DNA of 50,427 nt from Peptococcaceae bacterium (lineage in GTDB: Bacteria; Bacillota; Desulfitobacteriia; Desulfitobacteriales; Syntrophobotulaceae), in assembly GCA_009782825.1 (NCBI GenBank), contig WRII01000015.1, forward strand, positions 1 through 50,427, in the 5' to 3' direction. Below the pieces are notes generated by a model that saw only the letters and a program-made list of their open reading frames with translations, was not told the DNA's origin and did not search any database. The position numbers and the translations under genes are program-made. Shown here one piece after another: positions 13,119 through 22,023 of the stretch (position 1 is the first letter of the stretch; every line of letters begins with the position of its first letter).

Positions 13119-13544
13119 ATGTTTAACCCGGGCGAATTTTACACCCTTAAAGGATATTCGCTGTTAGGAGACAAAGAACCCCTGACCACCGCCATGGAGG
13201 ATTATTTAGAGATCATATACAGGCTTTATACCGGCGGCGAAGAGATAAGAATAAAAAAAATATCAGAGGTTCTCCATGTCAAACCCTCCTCCGCTTCTAA
13301 AATGGCCGTTACACTCAAAAACTCAAACTACATTGAGTTTGAGAAGTATGGTCAGATTACATTGACAGATGCAGGGAAGACCATGGGCGAGTACCTTCTG
13401 GATCGGCACAATGTGCTGCATCAATTTTTTTGCCGGATTAATCATTCAGACAACGAACTTATGCTGGTGGAAAAGATAGAACATTTTATTGACCGGAAAA
13501 CTGTGGAGAATATGAGGAGGTGGCTGAACAGCTCTCTATTCTGA
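13119..13544 (+). CDS. DtxR/MntR-family metal-dependent regulator
   Basis: 141 residues. The N-terminal winged helix reads TAMEDYLEIIYRLYTGGEEI, then VKPSSASKMAVTLKNSNYIE and ITLTDAGKTMGEYL; next come HNVLHQFF and the dimer region with E/H metal ligands. There is no SH3 domain, as in MntR. It likely represses iron or manganese uptake in the metal-loaded form; feoAB is a plausible target. Start ATG with GGGAGAG upstream. The last 9 bases overlap the convergent aroE stop. A 5' stub of a second copy lies upstream of feoA. Confidence 0.85.
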   Translation: MFNPGEFYTLKGYSLLGDKEPLTTAMEDYLEIIYRLYTGGEEIRIKKISEVLHVKPSSASKMAVTLKNSNYIEFEKYGQITLTDAGKTMGEYLLDRHNVLHQFFCRINHSDNELMLVEKIEHFIDRKTVENMRRWLNSSLF

Positions 13545-14459
13545 AAGCTCCCTCAGCACCCCTTCAATACAGTCATCAGACGGCGCCGCCCCGGTAAAAA
13601 TCTCAAAAGCCAGTGCCGCCTGATACACCAAATGCGAAATGCCATTCATAACGCGCAGTCCCCGTTCTTCAGCCTGGAGCAGGAACTGTGTCCGCTGCGG
13701 CGCATAAACCAGATCCACAACCAAGGCCCCCCCAGGCAGACTCCCTAGAAAAGAAAAATCCTCAAAATCCCTCTGCTCCCCCCCACTGCCCTGCATCCCC
13801 AGCGGCGTCGCGTTCACAAGCACATCACAGGAGCAAGCTTCCCGTCCGATCTCTTCCCACAGAACCCCTTTAACCCGAGCCTCCAACACAGCGGCAGGTA
13901 AGGTTCTGCTCCGTGCTGCCATACTCACATGCATCCCGTGTTCCGTCAGAGTCAGGGCAATGGTTTTGGCCGCCCCACCCCGCCCCAGAATCAAAGCAGT
14001 TTTCCCCTTCAGATCAAAGCCCATCCGGGAAAGGGCCCGGACAAACCCCTCCCCATCCGTATTATACCCATGCAGCACCCCCTCCCGGATTGCCACCGTA
14101 TTGACAGCTCCACAGCGCCGGGCTTCCTCAGACACAACATCCATATAGGACACAATCGCCTCTTTATGGGGCATGGTTACATTAAACCCTCTCATGTTCA
14201 ACGTTTTAGCCGCCCGCACAAAATCGGCAAGTCCGCCCTGCGCTATAGAAAATGCCAGATAGGCGTAATCTAACCCGGCTGTACCAGGTCGCTCCGCCGC
14301 GCTGAGGCATTCCGCCGCACCCAGATTCTTCGTTACACCAGAGTTTCCACAGGCAGAAACAAAGGCATTATGTATATAGGGAGATAAACTGTGGGCCACA
14401 GGATCACCAATCACACAAAGCACTTGAGTTTCACCTGTAATTCCCTTGCTCTCAGTCAT
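13536..14459 (-). CDS. aroE: shikimate dehydrogenase
   Basis: 307 residues. Substrate motif GDPVAHSLSPYIHNA, catalytic lysine in NVTMPHKE, NTDGEGF, and NADP motif LILGRGGAAKT. It reduces 3-dehydroshikimate with NADPH in the cytoplasm. The ATG at 14459 overlaps the aroQ stop as ATGA; an in-frame GTG at 14465 is less likely. An insert of about 20 residues (NLGAAECLSAAERPGTA) after the first motif is unusual. Last gene of the aro operon. Confidence 0.95.
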   Translation of the reverse strand: MTESKGITGETQVLCVIGDPVAHSLSPYIHNAFVSACGNSGVTKNLGAAECLSAAERPGTAGLDYAYLAFSIAQGGLADFVRAAKTLNMRGFNVTMPHKEAIVSYMDVVSEEARRCGAVNTVAIREGVLHGYNTDGEGFVRALSRMGFDLKGKTALILGRGGAAKTIALTLTEHGMHVSMAARSRTLPAAVLEARVKGVLWEEIGREACSCDVLVNATPLGMQGSGGEQRDFEDFSFLGSLPGGALVVDLVYAPQRTQFLLQAEERGLRVMNGISHLVYQAALAFEIFTGAAPSDDCIEGVLRELSE

Positions 14460-14908
14460 ATCCACAACCCTCTATCCCCCTGAGCCATTTCTATAAAATA
14501 CCTCAGGGCGGCACTGTACGAATGGAACCCCAAACCGCTAATCTGTCCGACGCAAGCCGGTGCAATCACCGAAATCTTTCGGAAATCCTCCCGGTTATTG
14601 ATGTTCGACAGATGAACCTCAATCGCGGGAATCTCCGCTCCCTGAAGAGCATCGAAGATCGCATAACTATAATGGGTGTATGCCCCCGGATTAAGCACAA
14701 TGCCATCATAACCGCCCACGCTTCCATGGATGGCGTCAATAATCTCTCCCTCACTGTTAGACTGTATGACATCCACCGTCACCTGATACTCCTGGGCAAA
14801 AGCCTCAATGTAATCCAGGAGATCCTCATAGGTTTGTGTACCGTAGACCTCTGGTTCACGGCTGCCCAGCATATTCAGATTGGGACCGTTAATAACCAGC
14901 AGATTCAT
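14456..14908 (-). CDS. aroQ: type II 3-dehydroquinate dehydratase
   Basis: 150 residues with NGPNLNMLGSREPEVYGTQT (catalytic Arg/Tyr loop), QSNSEGEIIDAIH, NPGAYTHYSYAIFDAL and IEVHLSNINNREDFR. It converts 3-dehydroquinate to 3-dehydroshikimate as a dodecamer. It starts with an ATGA overlap on the upstream fusion gene and ends with one on aroE, so the three are translationally coupled. Confidence 0.96.
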   Translation of the reverse strand: MNLLVINGPNLNMLGSREPEVYGTQTYEDLLDYIEAFAQEYQVTVDVIQSNSEGEIIDAIHGSVGGYDGIVLNPGAYTHYSYAIFDALQGAEIPAIEVHLSNINNREDFRKISVIAPACVGQISGLGFHSYSAALRYFIEMAQGDRGLWI

Positions 14909-15714
14909 TTGAAACCCTCCCCATCACCATAGTGTCTAACCTTCTCCCATATCTTATCCACCCCTTCATCAACGGTACCGTCATTATGAATACACACATG
15001 GCTGACCCCTTCATACAAGGGATGTCTGTCCATAAACACCTTTGCCAGATGCTCCGGGTTATCTTTCAACAAAGGGCGGTCGCTCAAATCAACTGAGCAA
15101 AGAATATCCTCAACATTTCTGTGCACATACACAATTATACAGTCCTCTTCTGCAACACCTTTTGGCACAATCAAGTTTTGCACAGCCCCGCCCCCCAGGG
15201 AAATCACGGCAGGATTCTCCTCCTGCACTAAACGCCGAATACACTTAGTCTCAAGCTCCCTAAAATACCCTTCGCCAAAACAAGAAAAAATCTCGGATAC
15301 CGGCGCCCCTTCCTGCCTTTCAATCTCCTGATCCGAATCATACCACGGCCACCCCAGACGAAGAGCCAGCCCCTTCGCCAAAGTAGACTTCCCGCAGCCC
15401 GGCATGCCAATTAAAATAATTTTTCGCCTCAAAAGCCCCCATACGTGCAACTGCCTGGTTTTGGACAAAGCCATAAGCGTTCTCATAAGAGACAGAATCT
15501 CCTCTTGGTTCTCTCCACCCCTCTGCCGCACAGCCGCCAACACTTCTTCCTCTCTTTTTTCATCATGAATCGGCAGATTCCTCTGCATCTTTATTTGAGC
15601 AATCCGTTTGCTCATCTCCATTCTTCTAACAAATAAGTCTTGAAGCTGCCTGTCCACACCATCAATTTGGGCACGCAGCCACGAGAGTTCATCTTTGCAA
15701 TCCATCAGGTTCAT
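14905..15714 (-). CDS. chorismate mutase (AroQ-class) :: shikimate kinase fusion
   Basis: 269 residues. Residues 1-88 form an all-helical chorismate mutase domain: LRAQIDGVDRQLQDLFVRRM, ..IAQIKMQRNLPIHDEKREEE. From about 97 a shikimate kinase follows: Walker A GMPGCGKST (103-111), DSDQEIE, FRELET, LGGGAV, DLSDRPLL and the C-terminal RHPLY. The first half converts chorismate to prephenate, the second phosphorylates shikimate, so a single chain acts at two separate steps of the pathway. Both domains keep their key residues. ATG 15714 behind AAAGG; gap of 17 bp from aroF. Confidence 0.93.
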   Translation of the reverse strand: MNLMDCKDELSWLRAQIDGVDRQLQDLFVRRMEMSKRIAQIKMQRNLPIHDEKREEEVLAAVRQRGGENQEEILSLMRTLMALSKTRQLHVWGLLRRKIILIGMPGCGKSTLAKGLALRLGWPWYDSDQEIERQEGAPVSEIFSCFGEGYFRELETKCIRRLVQEENPAVISLGGGAVQNLIVPKGVAEEDCIIVYVHRNVEDILCSVDLSDRPLLKDNPEHLAKVFMDRHPLYEGVSHVCIHNDGTVDEGVDKIWEKVRHYGDGEGFK

Positions 15715-15731
15715 GTCCTTTCTTTAGTACA

Positions 15732-16742
15732 CTAAGAAGAAGCAATAGCCTCTCGAACCCGTCCCACCTTATTCATAATCCTATGAAACACCTGAGGCGT
15801 CACCGATTGCGCCCCATCACACAAAGCCAACTCCGGATTATTATGTACCTCAAGCATAAGGCCATCCGCTCCCGCCGCTGTCGCCGCCAAGGCCATAGGC
15901 TCCACATAGTACCAGTATCCGGTGGCATGAGACGGATCAATCACCACAGGAAGATGAGACTTCGCCTTAAGCACAGGTACCGCCGACACATCAAGAGTGT
16001 TTCGGGTCGCGGTTTCGAAAGTGCGAATCCCCCTTTCGCACAGAATCACCTCACTGGATCCTCCCGCCATAATATACTCCGCAGCCATCAGCAGCTCTTC
16101 AATCGTAGAAGACAGCCCCCGCTTGAGCAGAACAGGCTTCTTCAAAGCTCCCACTTGACTCAGCAGCGTAAAATTCTGCATATTGCGCGCGCCAATCTGA
16201 ATCACATCCGCCAATTCCGCAAAAGCATCCAAATACTCCGAAGACATAATTTCCGTAACAATGGGCATCCCCGTCTTCCTCTTCGCCATCACCAAAAGCT
16301 CCAGCCCCTCCAACCCCAATCCCTTGAAAGCATAGGGCGATGTGCGCGGCTTAAACGCCCCGCCCCGCAGGAAAGAAGCCCCCGAATCTTTGACAGCCGC
16401 AGCAATAGCCAGAATCTGTTCCTCGCTTTCCACCGAACAAGGACCCGCCATCACCGCAAAATGCCCCCCTCCTATCTTTTGCCCGCCGATGTCAAAAACA
16501 CTCTCCTCTGGGTGGAATTTGCGTCCCGCCAGCTTGTACGGCTCCTGCACACGCATAATGCGCTCTACGCAGGGAAAACAGAGAATCGAATCCTCCGAAA
16601 TCCCCGACGTATCCCCAGCCATGCCAATCATGCGTGTGGTTTCCCCCGTAATCTCCTGGGCAATAATACCGCACTCCTCCAGCATTTTATAGATCGGCTC
16701 CACTTCTCGTTCCTGAGTACCTCTTTTTAAAATAACAATCAT
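15732..16742 (-). CDS. aroF: 3-deoxy-7-phosphoheptulonate (DAHP) synthase, class I-beta
   Basis: About 336 residues. An N-terminal ferredoxin-like regulatory domain (MIVILKRGTQEREVEPIYKM) precedes the barrel with MAGPCSVES, GGAFKPRTSPYAF, IQIGARNMQNF, LLKRG, CERGIRTFE and VIDPSHATG. It condenses PEP and erythrose 4-phosphate, the entry step. The N-terminal domain in this class gives feedback control by Tyr, Phe or prephenate. Start at ATG 16742 behind AAGGAGG; the open frame runs to 16805 into aroC, without support. Confidence 0.95.
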   Translation of the reverse strand: MIVILKRGTQEREVEPIYKMLEECGIIAQEITGETTRMIGMAGDTSGISEDSILCFPCVERIMRVQEPYKLAGRKFHPEESVFDIGGQKIGGGHFAVMAGPCSVESEEQILAIAAAVKDSGASFLRGGAFKPRTSPYAFKGLGLEGLELLVMAKRKTGMPIVTEIMSSEYLDAFAELADVIQIGARNMQNFTLLSQVGALKKPVLLKRGLSSTIEELLMAAEYIMAGGSSEVILCERGIRTFETATRNTLDVSAVPVLKAKSHLPVVIDPSHATGYWYYVEPMALAATAAGADGLMLEVHNNPELALCDGAQSVTPQVFHRIMNKVGRVREAIASS

Positions 16743-16791
16743 GAATCTCAGTTCCTCCTTATCATGATGAGATGATATCTTGTCAGATCGC

Positions 16792-17841
16792 TCACATAAA
16801 ATCATACACCCCTATAGCCATCATCGCTTCAACAACAGGCAGCGCCCTAGGCACAATACACGGATCATGCCGCCCCTTGACCGTCACAGAAACCGTTTCC
16901 CCCTTCATAACATTGACCGTTTTCTGGATCTTCTGAATACTTGGAGTCGGTTTCACCGCCACCCGGCAGACCAAAGGCTGGCCGTTAGCAATCCCCCCAT
17001 TAATTCCTCCGTTATGGTTGCTGGCAAAACATATCTTCCCCTCCTGCAAAGAAAGTCCATCACCAGCCTGACTCCCTGTCATCTGAGCCAAAGCGAACCC
17101 ATCGCCGAATTCAACCCCCTTGACAGCCGGAATCGAAAACATCAGAGACGCCAGGCGGCTCTCCATAGAATGGAAAAACGGATCCCCCAATCCCGCCGGC
17201 ACATGTATCGCCACACATTCCACAATTCCGCCCACAGAATCCCCGTCAGACTTGGCCCGCAAAATCGCTTGCTGCATCCTCTCCTTCGCCTCCGGATTTT
17301 TCACCGGAAAAGAATCCGGCAGCAGATCGAGAACATCATCCGGCGCCGTCTCCTCATCCGTCACATCATAAATCCTATAAATCCTTGCCCCTATGACAAT
17401 CCCCTGTTGAGCCAAAATCTGTCTGACAATAGCCCCCGCAAAAACAACAGGCGCCGTCAGCCGTCCGGAAAAATGCCCGCCCCCCCGGTAATCCGCATAT
17501 CCCTTGTACTTGGTCATAGCCGTATAATCCGCATGACCGGGCCGCAGAATATCAGGATTATAGTCCTGAGACTTTGTATCCTCATTACGGATCATCACCG
17601 CCAAAGGCGCCCCCGTGGTTTTGCCATTGAGGATCCCTGATAAAACCTCATAACGATCCGTTTCCTTGCGCAACGTCGACAGCGGACTTCTCCCCGGCGC
17701 CCGCCTCGCCATCTGGGCGTCCACCGCGTCAAAATCAATAGCTAAGCCTGAAGGCAACCCATCAATTACGCAGCCTATCGCCGCCCCATGGGACTCTCCA
17801 AACAAAGAAATGTTGATCTTGTGACCCCAAACGCTGCCCAT
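16792..17841 (-). CDS. aroC: chorismate synthase
   Basis: 349 residues. GESHGAAIGCVIDGLPSG, RRAPGRSPLSTLRKETD, RPGHADYTAMTKY, YRGGGHFSGRLTA and GGIANGQPLVCRVAVKPTPS are all present. The enzyme uses reduced FMN to make chorismate from EPSP. ATG 17841 behind AGGTGATTTAGG. It lies between aroA (29 bp) and aroF (49 bp). Confidence 0.96.
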   Translation of the reverse strand: MGSVWGHKINISLFGESHGAAIGCVIDGLPSGLAIDFDAVDAQMARRAPGRSPLSTLRKETDRYEVLSGILNGKTTGAPLAVMIRNEDTKSQDYNPDILRPGHADYTAMTKYKGYADYRGGGHFSGRLTAPVVFAGAIVRQILAQQGIVIGARIYRIYDVTDEETAPDDVLDLLPDSFPVKNPEAKERMQQAILRAKSDGDSVGGIVECVAIHVPAGLGDPFFHSMESRLASLMFSIPAVKGVEFGDGFALAQMTGSQAGDGLSLQEGKICFASNHNGGINGGIANGQPLVCRVAVKPTPSIQKIQKTVNVMKGETVSVTVKGRHDPCIVPRALPVVEAMMAIGVYDFM

Positions 17842-17870
17842 CCTAAATCACCTGCCTTTCAACCTGATAA

Positions 17871-19277
17871 TCATTTTACCTTCTCAGCAGCTACCTTCCC
17901 AAAATCCTCAAAAAAATCCGGATACGACTTCGCCACACTCTGGCTGCCCGTCAGCCACACCGGCCCCGTGCTCTTCAGCGCCGCCACCGACAACATCATA
18001 GCAATACGGTGATCCCCCCAGCTGTCCACTTGGCCGCCCGTAAAAGCATCGACCCCACGGATCACTAAGAAATCCTCACCCTCTTCAATATCCGCCCCCA
18101 ACTTGCGCAGCTCCGTCGCCACCGCTGTCAGCCGGTCACTCTCCTTGTAACGCAGCCTCCTCCCGTTGATAATACGGCTTTCTCCCCGGCAGAAAGAAAA
18201 CAAAACCGCCAGCGGCGCCGCCAGATCAGGAATATCCGAAATATCTACTGTCACACACGACAACTCCCGGGGCCGGACACAAAGACCCTTCCCCTTTTCA
18301 GAGGAACACTCTCTTGATAAGTCATCCGCCGCATATGAACACTCTTCCCAAGAGACATCAGCGCCACACTGCCGCAGAATATGAACAATCCTCCTATCCC
18401 CTTGGCAAGAATCCTCCTTCAGCCCCGCACAGACACAATTGCACCCCAATGCCGCCGCCACCAAAAAAAACGCCGCCTGGGAATAATCCCCTTCCACCGT
18501 ATAATCACACGCTTGGTAGCACTGATTCCCCCTGATGAAAAATTCCTGATACTCCCTATGCCGAACCTCAACCCCAAAAGCCCTCATCACATCCAGAGTA
18601 ATATCCACATAAGACGCAGATTCCAAAGGTGTGGTCATGACAACAGTGCTGTCCTGAGACAAAAGAGGCAGCGCCAGCAGCAATCCAGAAACAAACTGCG
18701 AACTGATATGCCCCGGCAGACGAAACTCCCCACCCTGCAAAGGCCCTGTCACCGTAAGCGTCACCCGTTCTAACGACTGTGCCGCGATATCTATTGATGA
18801 GCGCCTCACCACACCAACCCCATACTCCCTAAAAAGGTCACTATATGGTTCAAGAGGCCGCTCCATCAGACGTCCATTTCCGGTAAAAGAAACCGGCTGC
18901 CCCAAACACGCCGCCAAAGGCATAAGAAACCGCAGAGTCGATCCCGACTCCCCACAATCCAGCAGCAGGGGTGTGTCCATCCCCTCGGACTGCGTGTTAT
19001 GTGTTGTGCCTTGCGCATGATGCATACCCCCGCCTCTGATAACAACTTCATTCCCCTTGCGTACGCAGTGGGCCTCGAGAGTTCGCATACAGCGAAGAGT
19101 CGCCTCTATATCTTCAGACTCAGATATATTGCGAAGAACACTTTCCCCTTGAGTTAACCCCGCACAAATAACAGCCCGGTGCGTTACGCTCTTCGACGGA
19201 GGCATAAAGATAACCCCTTGAGGAAAAAGGTTAAGTTCTCTTGTCTTCCTTTCATGACTTCGTTTTCTTCCCGACAT
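17871..19277 (-). CDS. aroA: 3-phosphoshikimate 1-carboxyvinyltransferase (EPSP synthase)
   Basis: 468 residues, slightly longer than the usual 420-445. MPPSKSVTHRAVI, DCGESGSTLRFLMPL, LPGHISSQFVSGLL, VEGDYSQAAFF, DIPDLAAPLAVL, RLRYKESDRL and WGDHRIAM are seen. It adds the enolpyruvyl group from PEP. Extra length comes from an N-terminal basic lead and inserts near 85-100 and 305-330. Its ATG overlaps the aroB stop as TAATG. Confidence 0.95.
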   Translation of the reverse strand: MSGRKRSHERKTRELNLFPQGVIFMPPSKSVTHRAVICAGLTQGESVLRNISESEDIEATLRCMRTLEAHCVRKGNEVVIRGGGMHHAQGTTHNTQSEGMDTPLLLDCGESGSTLRFLMPLAACLGQPVSFTGNGRLMERPLEPYSDLFREYGVGVVRRSSIDIAAQSLERVTLTVTGPLQGGEFRLPGHISSQFVSGLLLALPLLSQDSTVVMTTPLESASYVDITLDVMRAFGVEVRHREYQEFFIRGNQCYQACDYTVEGDYSQAAFFLVAAALGCNCVCAGLKEDSCQGDRRIVHILRQCGADVSWEECSYAADDLSRECSSEKGKGLCVRPRELSCVTVDISDIPDLAAPLAVLFSFCRGESRIINGRRLRYKESDRLTAVATELRKLGADIEEGEDFLVIRGVDAFTGGQVDSWGDHRIAMMLSVAALKSTGPVWLTGSQSVAKSYPDFFEDFGKVAAEKVK

Positions 19278-20380
19278 TAGTCAAACACCCCGCAAATCTC
19301 CTCATATCGAACCCGCCGCACCAACGGTTCCCCCATTCTCTTCAACAACACCAAAGAAATATCCTCACTCAAATTCTTCTTATCCCCACAAACCCACGGC
19401 AAAAAGTCCATCACATTTTCCTCCACATTCTTCGTCACGCGCCGATCAATCCCCGCGTTCTCCAGCATCCTCTCCAACGCGGCAAAAGTCCCCGGCTCAC
19501 TCACCCCAAGCCTGCAGCCAACCTTAGCCGCCAGCAGCATCCCCCTAGCCACAGCCTCCCCATGCCGGTAGTGCCCAAACCCATAAAATTTTTCAAGAGC
19601 ATGAGCAAACGTATGCCCAAAGTTCAACAAAGCCCTGACTCCGGTATCCCGTTCATCCTCCATCACCAAAGCCGCCTTACTGGCACAACTCAAATATATA
19701 ATCTCCTCCAATTGTACATGACTCCATTGCACACGGCTATGATTCCTTGTCCATTGCGCACTGCCAAAAATCTCCCTCAGCCGTTCATTCCCCAACGCCG
19801 CATATTTAACCACCTCCGCCATTCCCGAGTCCCAATCCCTCTTATCCAAGGTTCCGAGCAAAGACGTATCAGCAATCACCAAACCCGGCTGATAAAAACT
19901 GCCCACCAGATTTTTTCCTTGGGGCAAATTCACAGCCACCTTCCCCCCCACGCTGGAGTCTACCTGAGCCATTAACGTGGTAGGGATCTGAATAAAAGAA
20001 ACCCCCCGCATATATGTCGCCGCGGCAAATCCCGCCAAATCTCCAATGACCCCACCACCAAAAGCCATGACTCCATCGTTGCGGCGCAGCCGAAACCGGC
20101 AAAACTCATTATACAAAGATTCCAGACACCCCAAGGACTTGCTCTTTTCCCCCTCAGGAACCACCACAGATATAAAGTCAATTCCACACTCGCGTAACAC
20201 ATTATCTAAAACATCCCCATACAAAGACCACACCTTATCATCCGATATCACAGCTACCCGCCGGCTGGGGCAGACATCCCGGAGATAAGACACAGACTCT
20301 TTGAGAATACCATCACCAATCACAATAGGGGACTCTCGTTCAGGAGCATTCCCCGGAAGCGTCACACGCAGTTCCCTCAT
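19277..20380 (-). CDS. aroB: 3-dehydroquinate synthase
   Basis: 367 residues. GGGVIGDLAGFAAATYMRG, PTTLMAQVDSSVGGKVAVN, MAEVVKYA, NFGHTFAHALEK and GEAVARGM are the conserved NAD/metal-site motifs. It cyclises DAHP using NAD and a divalent metal. It overlaps tyrA (ATGA) and aroA (TAATG). Confidence 0.96.
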   Translation of the reverse strand: MRELRVTLPGNAPERESPIVIGDGILKESVSYLRDVCPSRRVAVISDDKVWSLYGDVLDNVLRECGIDFISVVVPEGEKSKSLGCLESLYNEFCRFRLRRNDGVMAFGGGVIGDLAGFAAATYMRGVSFIQIPTTLMAQVDSSVGGKVAVNLPQGKNLVGSFYQPGLVIADTSLLGTLDKRDWDSGMAEVVKYAALGNERLREIFGSAQWTRNHSRVQWSHVQLEEIIYLSCASKAALVMEDERDTGVRALLNFGHTFAHALEKFYGFGHYRHGEAVARGMLLAAKVGCRLGVSEPGTFAALERMLENAGIDRRVTKNVEENVMDFLPWVCGDKKNLSEDISLVLLKRMGEPLVRRVRYEEICGVFD

Positions 20381-21225
20381 AACTTCATCATTTCCTTCTT
20401 GTTCCGGCTCGCCTGGTCTAAGAACTTATACAGCATCTCCGTATCCCCATCCTCCAAAGCCTTTTGAAACACACACAAATCCTCAATATACCCCGCCAAA
20501 TAAAAAAGGATATTGTCCCTGTTGCTCATAAATAAATCCGTCCACAAAGCCGGATCAATAGCGGCAATCCTGGTACAATCGCGAAAAGCCCCCGCCGTAT
20601 GAGCCATCGTCATATCAGGAGAAAATCTTCTGCACAGGCCCGTTGCCGCGATATGCATTAGATCACTGGTATAAGCGATAATATTGTCATGAACCTCCAC
20701 CGGGTTCACCACAATGCGCCCCGCCCCCACATAAGAAACCATGTCCCAAACCATCTGAAACGCCTCAGGGTTCCCTCCCTCCGGCTGAATCAAGATAAAA
20801 CCCGCCCCCTGAAAAAGATCCGGATCAGCATTGACAAATCCTCCTATCTCCTTGCCCGCCATAGGATGGATGCCGACATAGCTGACATCGGGCCTCAGAC
20901 AGCGTTCGACCCAAGCCATAATATCCTTCTTCACCCCACAGATATCAGTTACAACCGATCCCTTCTTCAAGCAAGGCTGAGCCCGGGGAAGATCCTGTAT
21001 CAGCTGTGCCGGAGCCGTACAAAACAGAACTATATCCGCTTGGGACACAGCCTCTTCCAATGATGCCGCGGTCTCTTGGATAGCTCCCGCCGCCAGAGCC
21101 TGATCAGCAGTCTCCTTTTGGACATCAAAGCCAATAACCTTGCACTCGCGAAAACCCTGCAGCGCGAAAGCCAGAGATCCCCCCATCAGCCCCAGACCGA
21201 TAATTGCCAGTGTTGGTTGGTTCAT
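20377..21225 (-). CDS. tyrA: prephenate dehydrogenase
   Basis: About 282 residues. NAD site IIGLGLMGGSLAFAL, VGIHPMAGKE and the C-terminal helical DVRQ-like domain containing HTAGAFRDCTRI. It oxidises and decarboxylates prephenate to 4-hydroxyphenylpyruvate for tyrosine. No ACT domain is attached. Start at ATG 21225 behind GGAGAGG rather than the first Met at 21246. First gene of the aro operon, with a promoter and a leader hairpin upstream. Confidence 0.93.
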   Translation of the reverse strand: MNQPTLAIIGLGLMGGSLAFALQGFRECKVIGFDVQKETADQALAAGAIQETAASLEEAVSQADIVLFCTAPAQLIQDLPRAQPCLKKGSVVTDICGVKKDIMAWVERCLRPDVSYVGIHPMAGKEIGGFVNADPDLFQGAGFILIQPEGGNPEAFQMVWDMVSYVGAGRIVVNPVEVHDNIIAYTSDLMHIAATGLCRRFSPDMTMAHTAGAFRDCTRIAAIDPALWTDLFMSNRDNILFYLAGYIEDLCVFQKALEDGDTEMLYKFLDQASRNKKEMMKL

Positions 21226-21249
21226 ATTCCTCTCCAAAAACCTCATAAA

Positions 21250-21283
21250 AACATCGGTAAGGAGTGTCGCCTCCGCCGATGTT
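21250..21283 (-). promoter_or_regulatory. leader hairpin before tyrA
   Basis: AACATCGG pairs with CCGATGTT across 18 bases that contain an inner AGG/CCT pair. It lies between the promoter and the tyrA ribosome site. It could control the aro operon by attenuation or stabilise the message; no anti-terminator or leader peptide is obvious. Confidence 0.4.
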
Positions 21284-21300
21284 CAACATCTATAAGAACG

Positions 21301-21330
21301 ATGTTACCATAGATTTTTTGTATTCGTCAA
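21301..21330 (-). promoter_or_regulatory. promoter of the aro operon
   Basis: Minus strand TTGACG, 18 bases, TAACAT, then about 70 bases of leader to the tyrA ATG. The near-consensus -35 and the position in front of eight co-oriented genes support it. Confidence 0.55.
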
Positions 21331-21372
21331 GAAATTCGGATCCAACAGCTCCGACACTCCCCTCATTACTCA

Positions 21373-21402
21373 TTGCGAAAGCAGGGCCTCATCTGATATA
21401 AT
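21373..21402 (+). promoter_or_regulatory. promoter of the zinc-ribbon gene cluster
   Basis: TTGCGA, 18 bases, TATAAT, about 50 bases before the first zinc-ribbon start codon. Confidence 0.55.
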
Positions 21403-21453
21403 TTACTGAGAAAGACCCGATAACGAGCGCCCCAAAAAAGGAGTATGAAAACC

Positions 21454-21948
21454 ATGGCTTTTTGTAGAAATTGCGGAGTACACCTCACAGACCCATTGAC
21501 CCTTTGTCCCTCCTGCAAACACCCCAACAGCGAGCAGCAACAGGACTTGAAACACTCCGTCAAAACCCCTCCCGTATACCAGCCGCCCCTTGTTCCCCGC
21601 ACCCCCACCCTGGACGACATCCAGGACACACAAGACGGACGAACCATGGCCATACTTTCTTATATCCCCTTTCTCTTTTTATTTGTCCTGATGACAGGAA
21701 ACCACAAAACATCTTCCTTTGTAAAATACCACACCAACCAAGGCATACTGCTCTCTCTTTCCCTCATCGTTTTGGGGATGATCTGTACCCCTGCTGCGTT
21801 AACCCTGTCAGGACTCTTGGAACTTCTTCTCCTGATCCTCATATGCTTAGCGGCGCTCCTCTCCATGATCGCAGCAGGCATCTACAACGCCGCCACAGGA
21901 AAACGCCGGCCCCTTCCTGTCATCGGAAAAATTTCACTCCTTAGATAA
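21454..21948 (+). CDS. zinc-ribbon membrane protein (DUF4870-like)
   Basis: 164 residues. An N-terminal zinc ribbon (FCRNCG...LCPSCK) is followed by a proline-rich linker. A membrane part with about three hydrophobic helices (ILSYIPFLFLFVLM, GILLSLSLIVLGMI, LLELLLLILICLAALLSMIA) follows, with a KYHTNQG motif as in DUF4870 proteins. The start is ATG 21454, ten bases after AGGAG; the ATG at 21445 is only one base from that site. First of three zinc-ribbon genes. Role unknown. Confidence 0.7.
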   Translation: MAFCRNCGVHLTDPLTLCPSCKHPNSEQQQDLKHSVKTPPVYQPPLVPRTPTLDDIQDTQDGRTMAILSYIPFLFLFVLMTGNHKTSSFVKYHTNQGILLSLSLIVLGMICTPAALTLSGLLELLLLILICLAALLSMIAAGIYNAATGKRRPLPVIGKISLLR

Positions 21949-22023
21949 AACCTTTAGATAAAAAAAGACCAAACGCATGAACCGCCACACAGATGACTCT
22001 AAAGAAAAGAAAGGGGATACCCC

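Noticed and set aside
15783-17640. long plus-strand frames (315 and 286 residues)
   Set aside because: Antisense to aroF and aroC, no ribosome sites, shadow-type composition.
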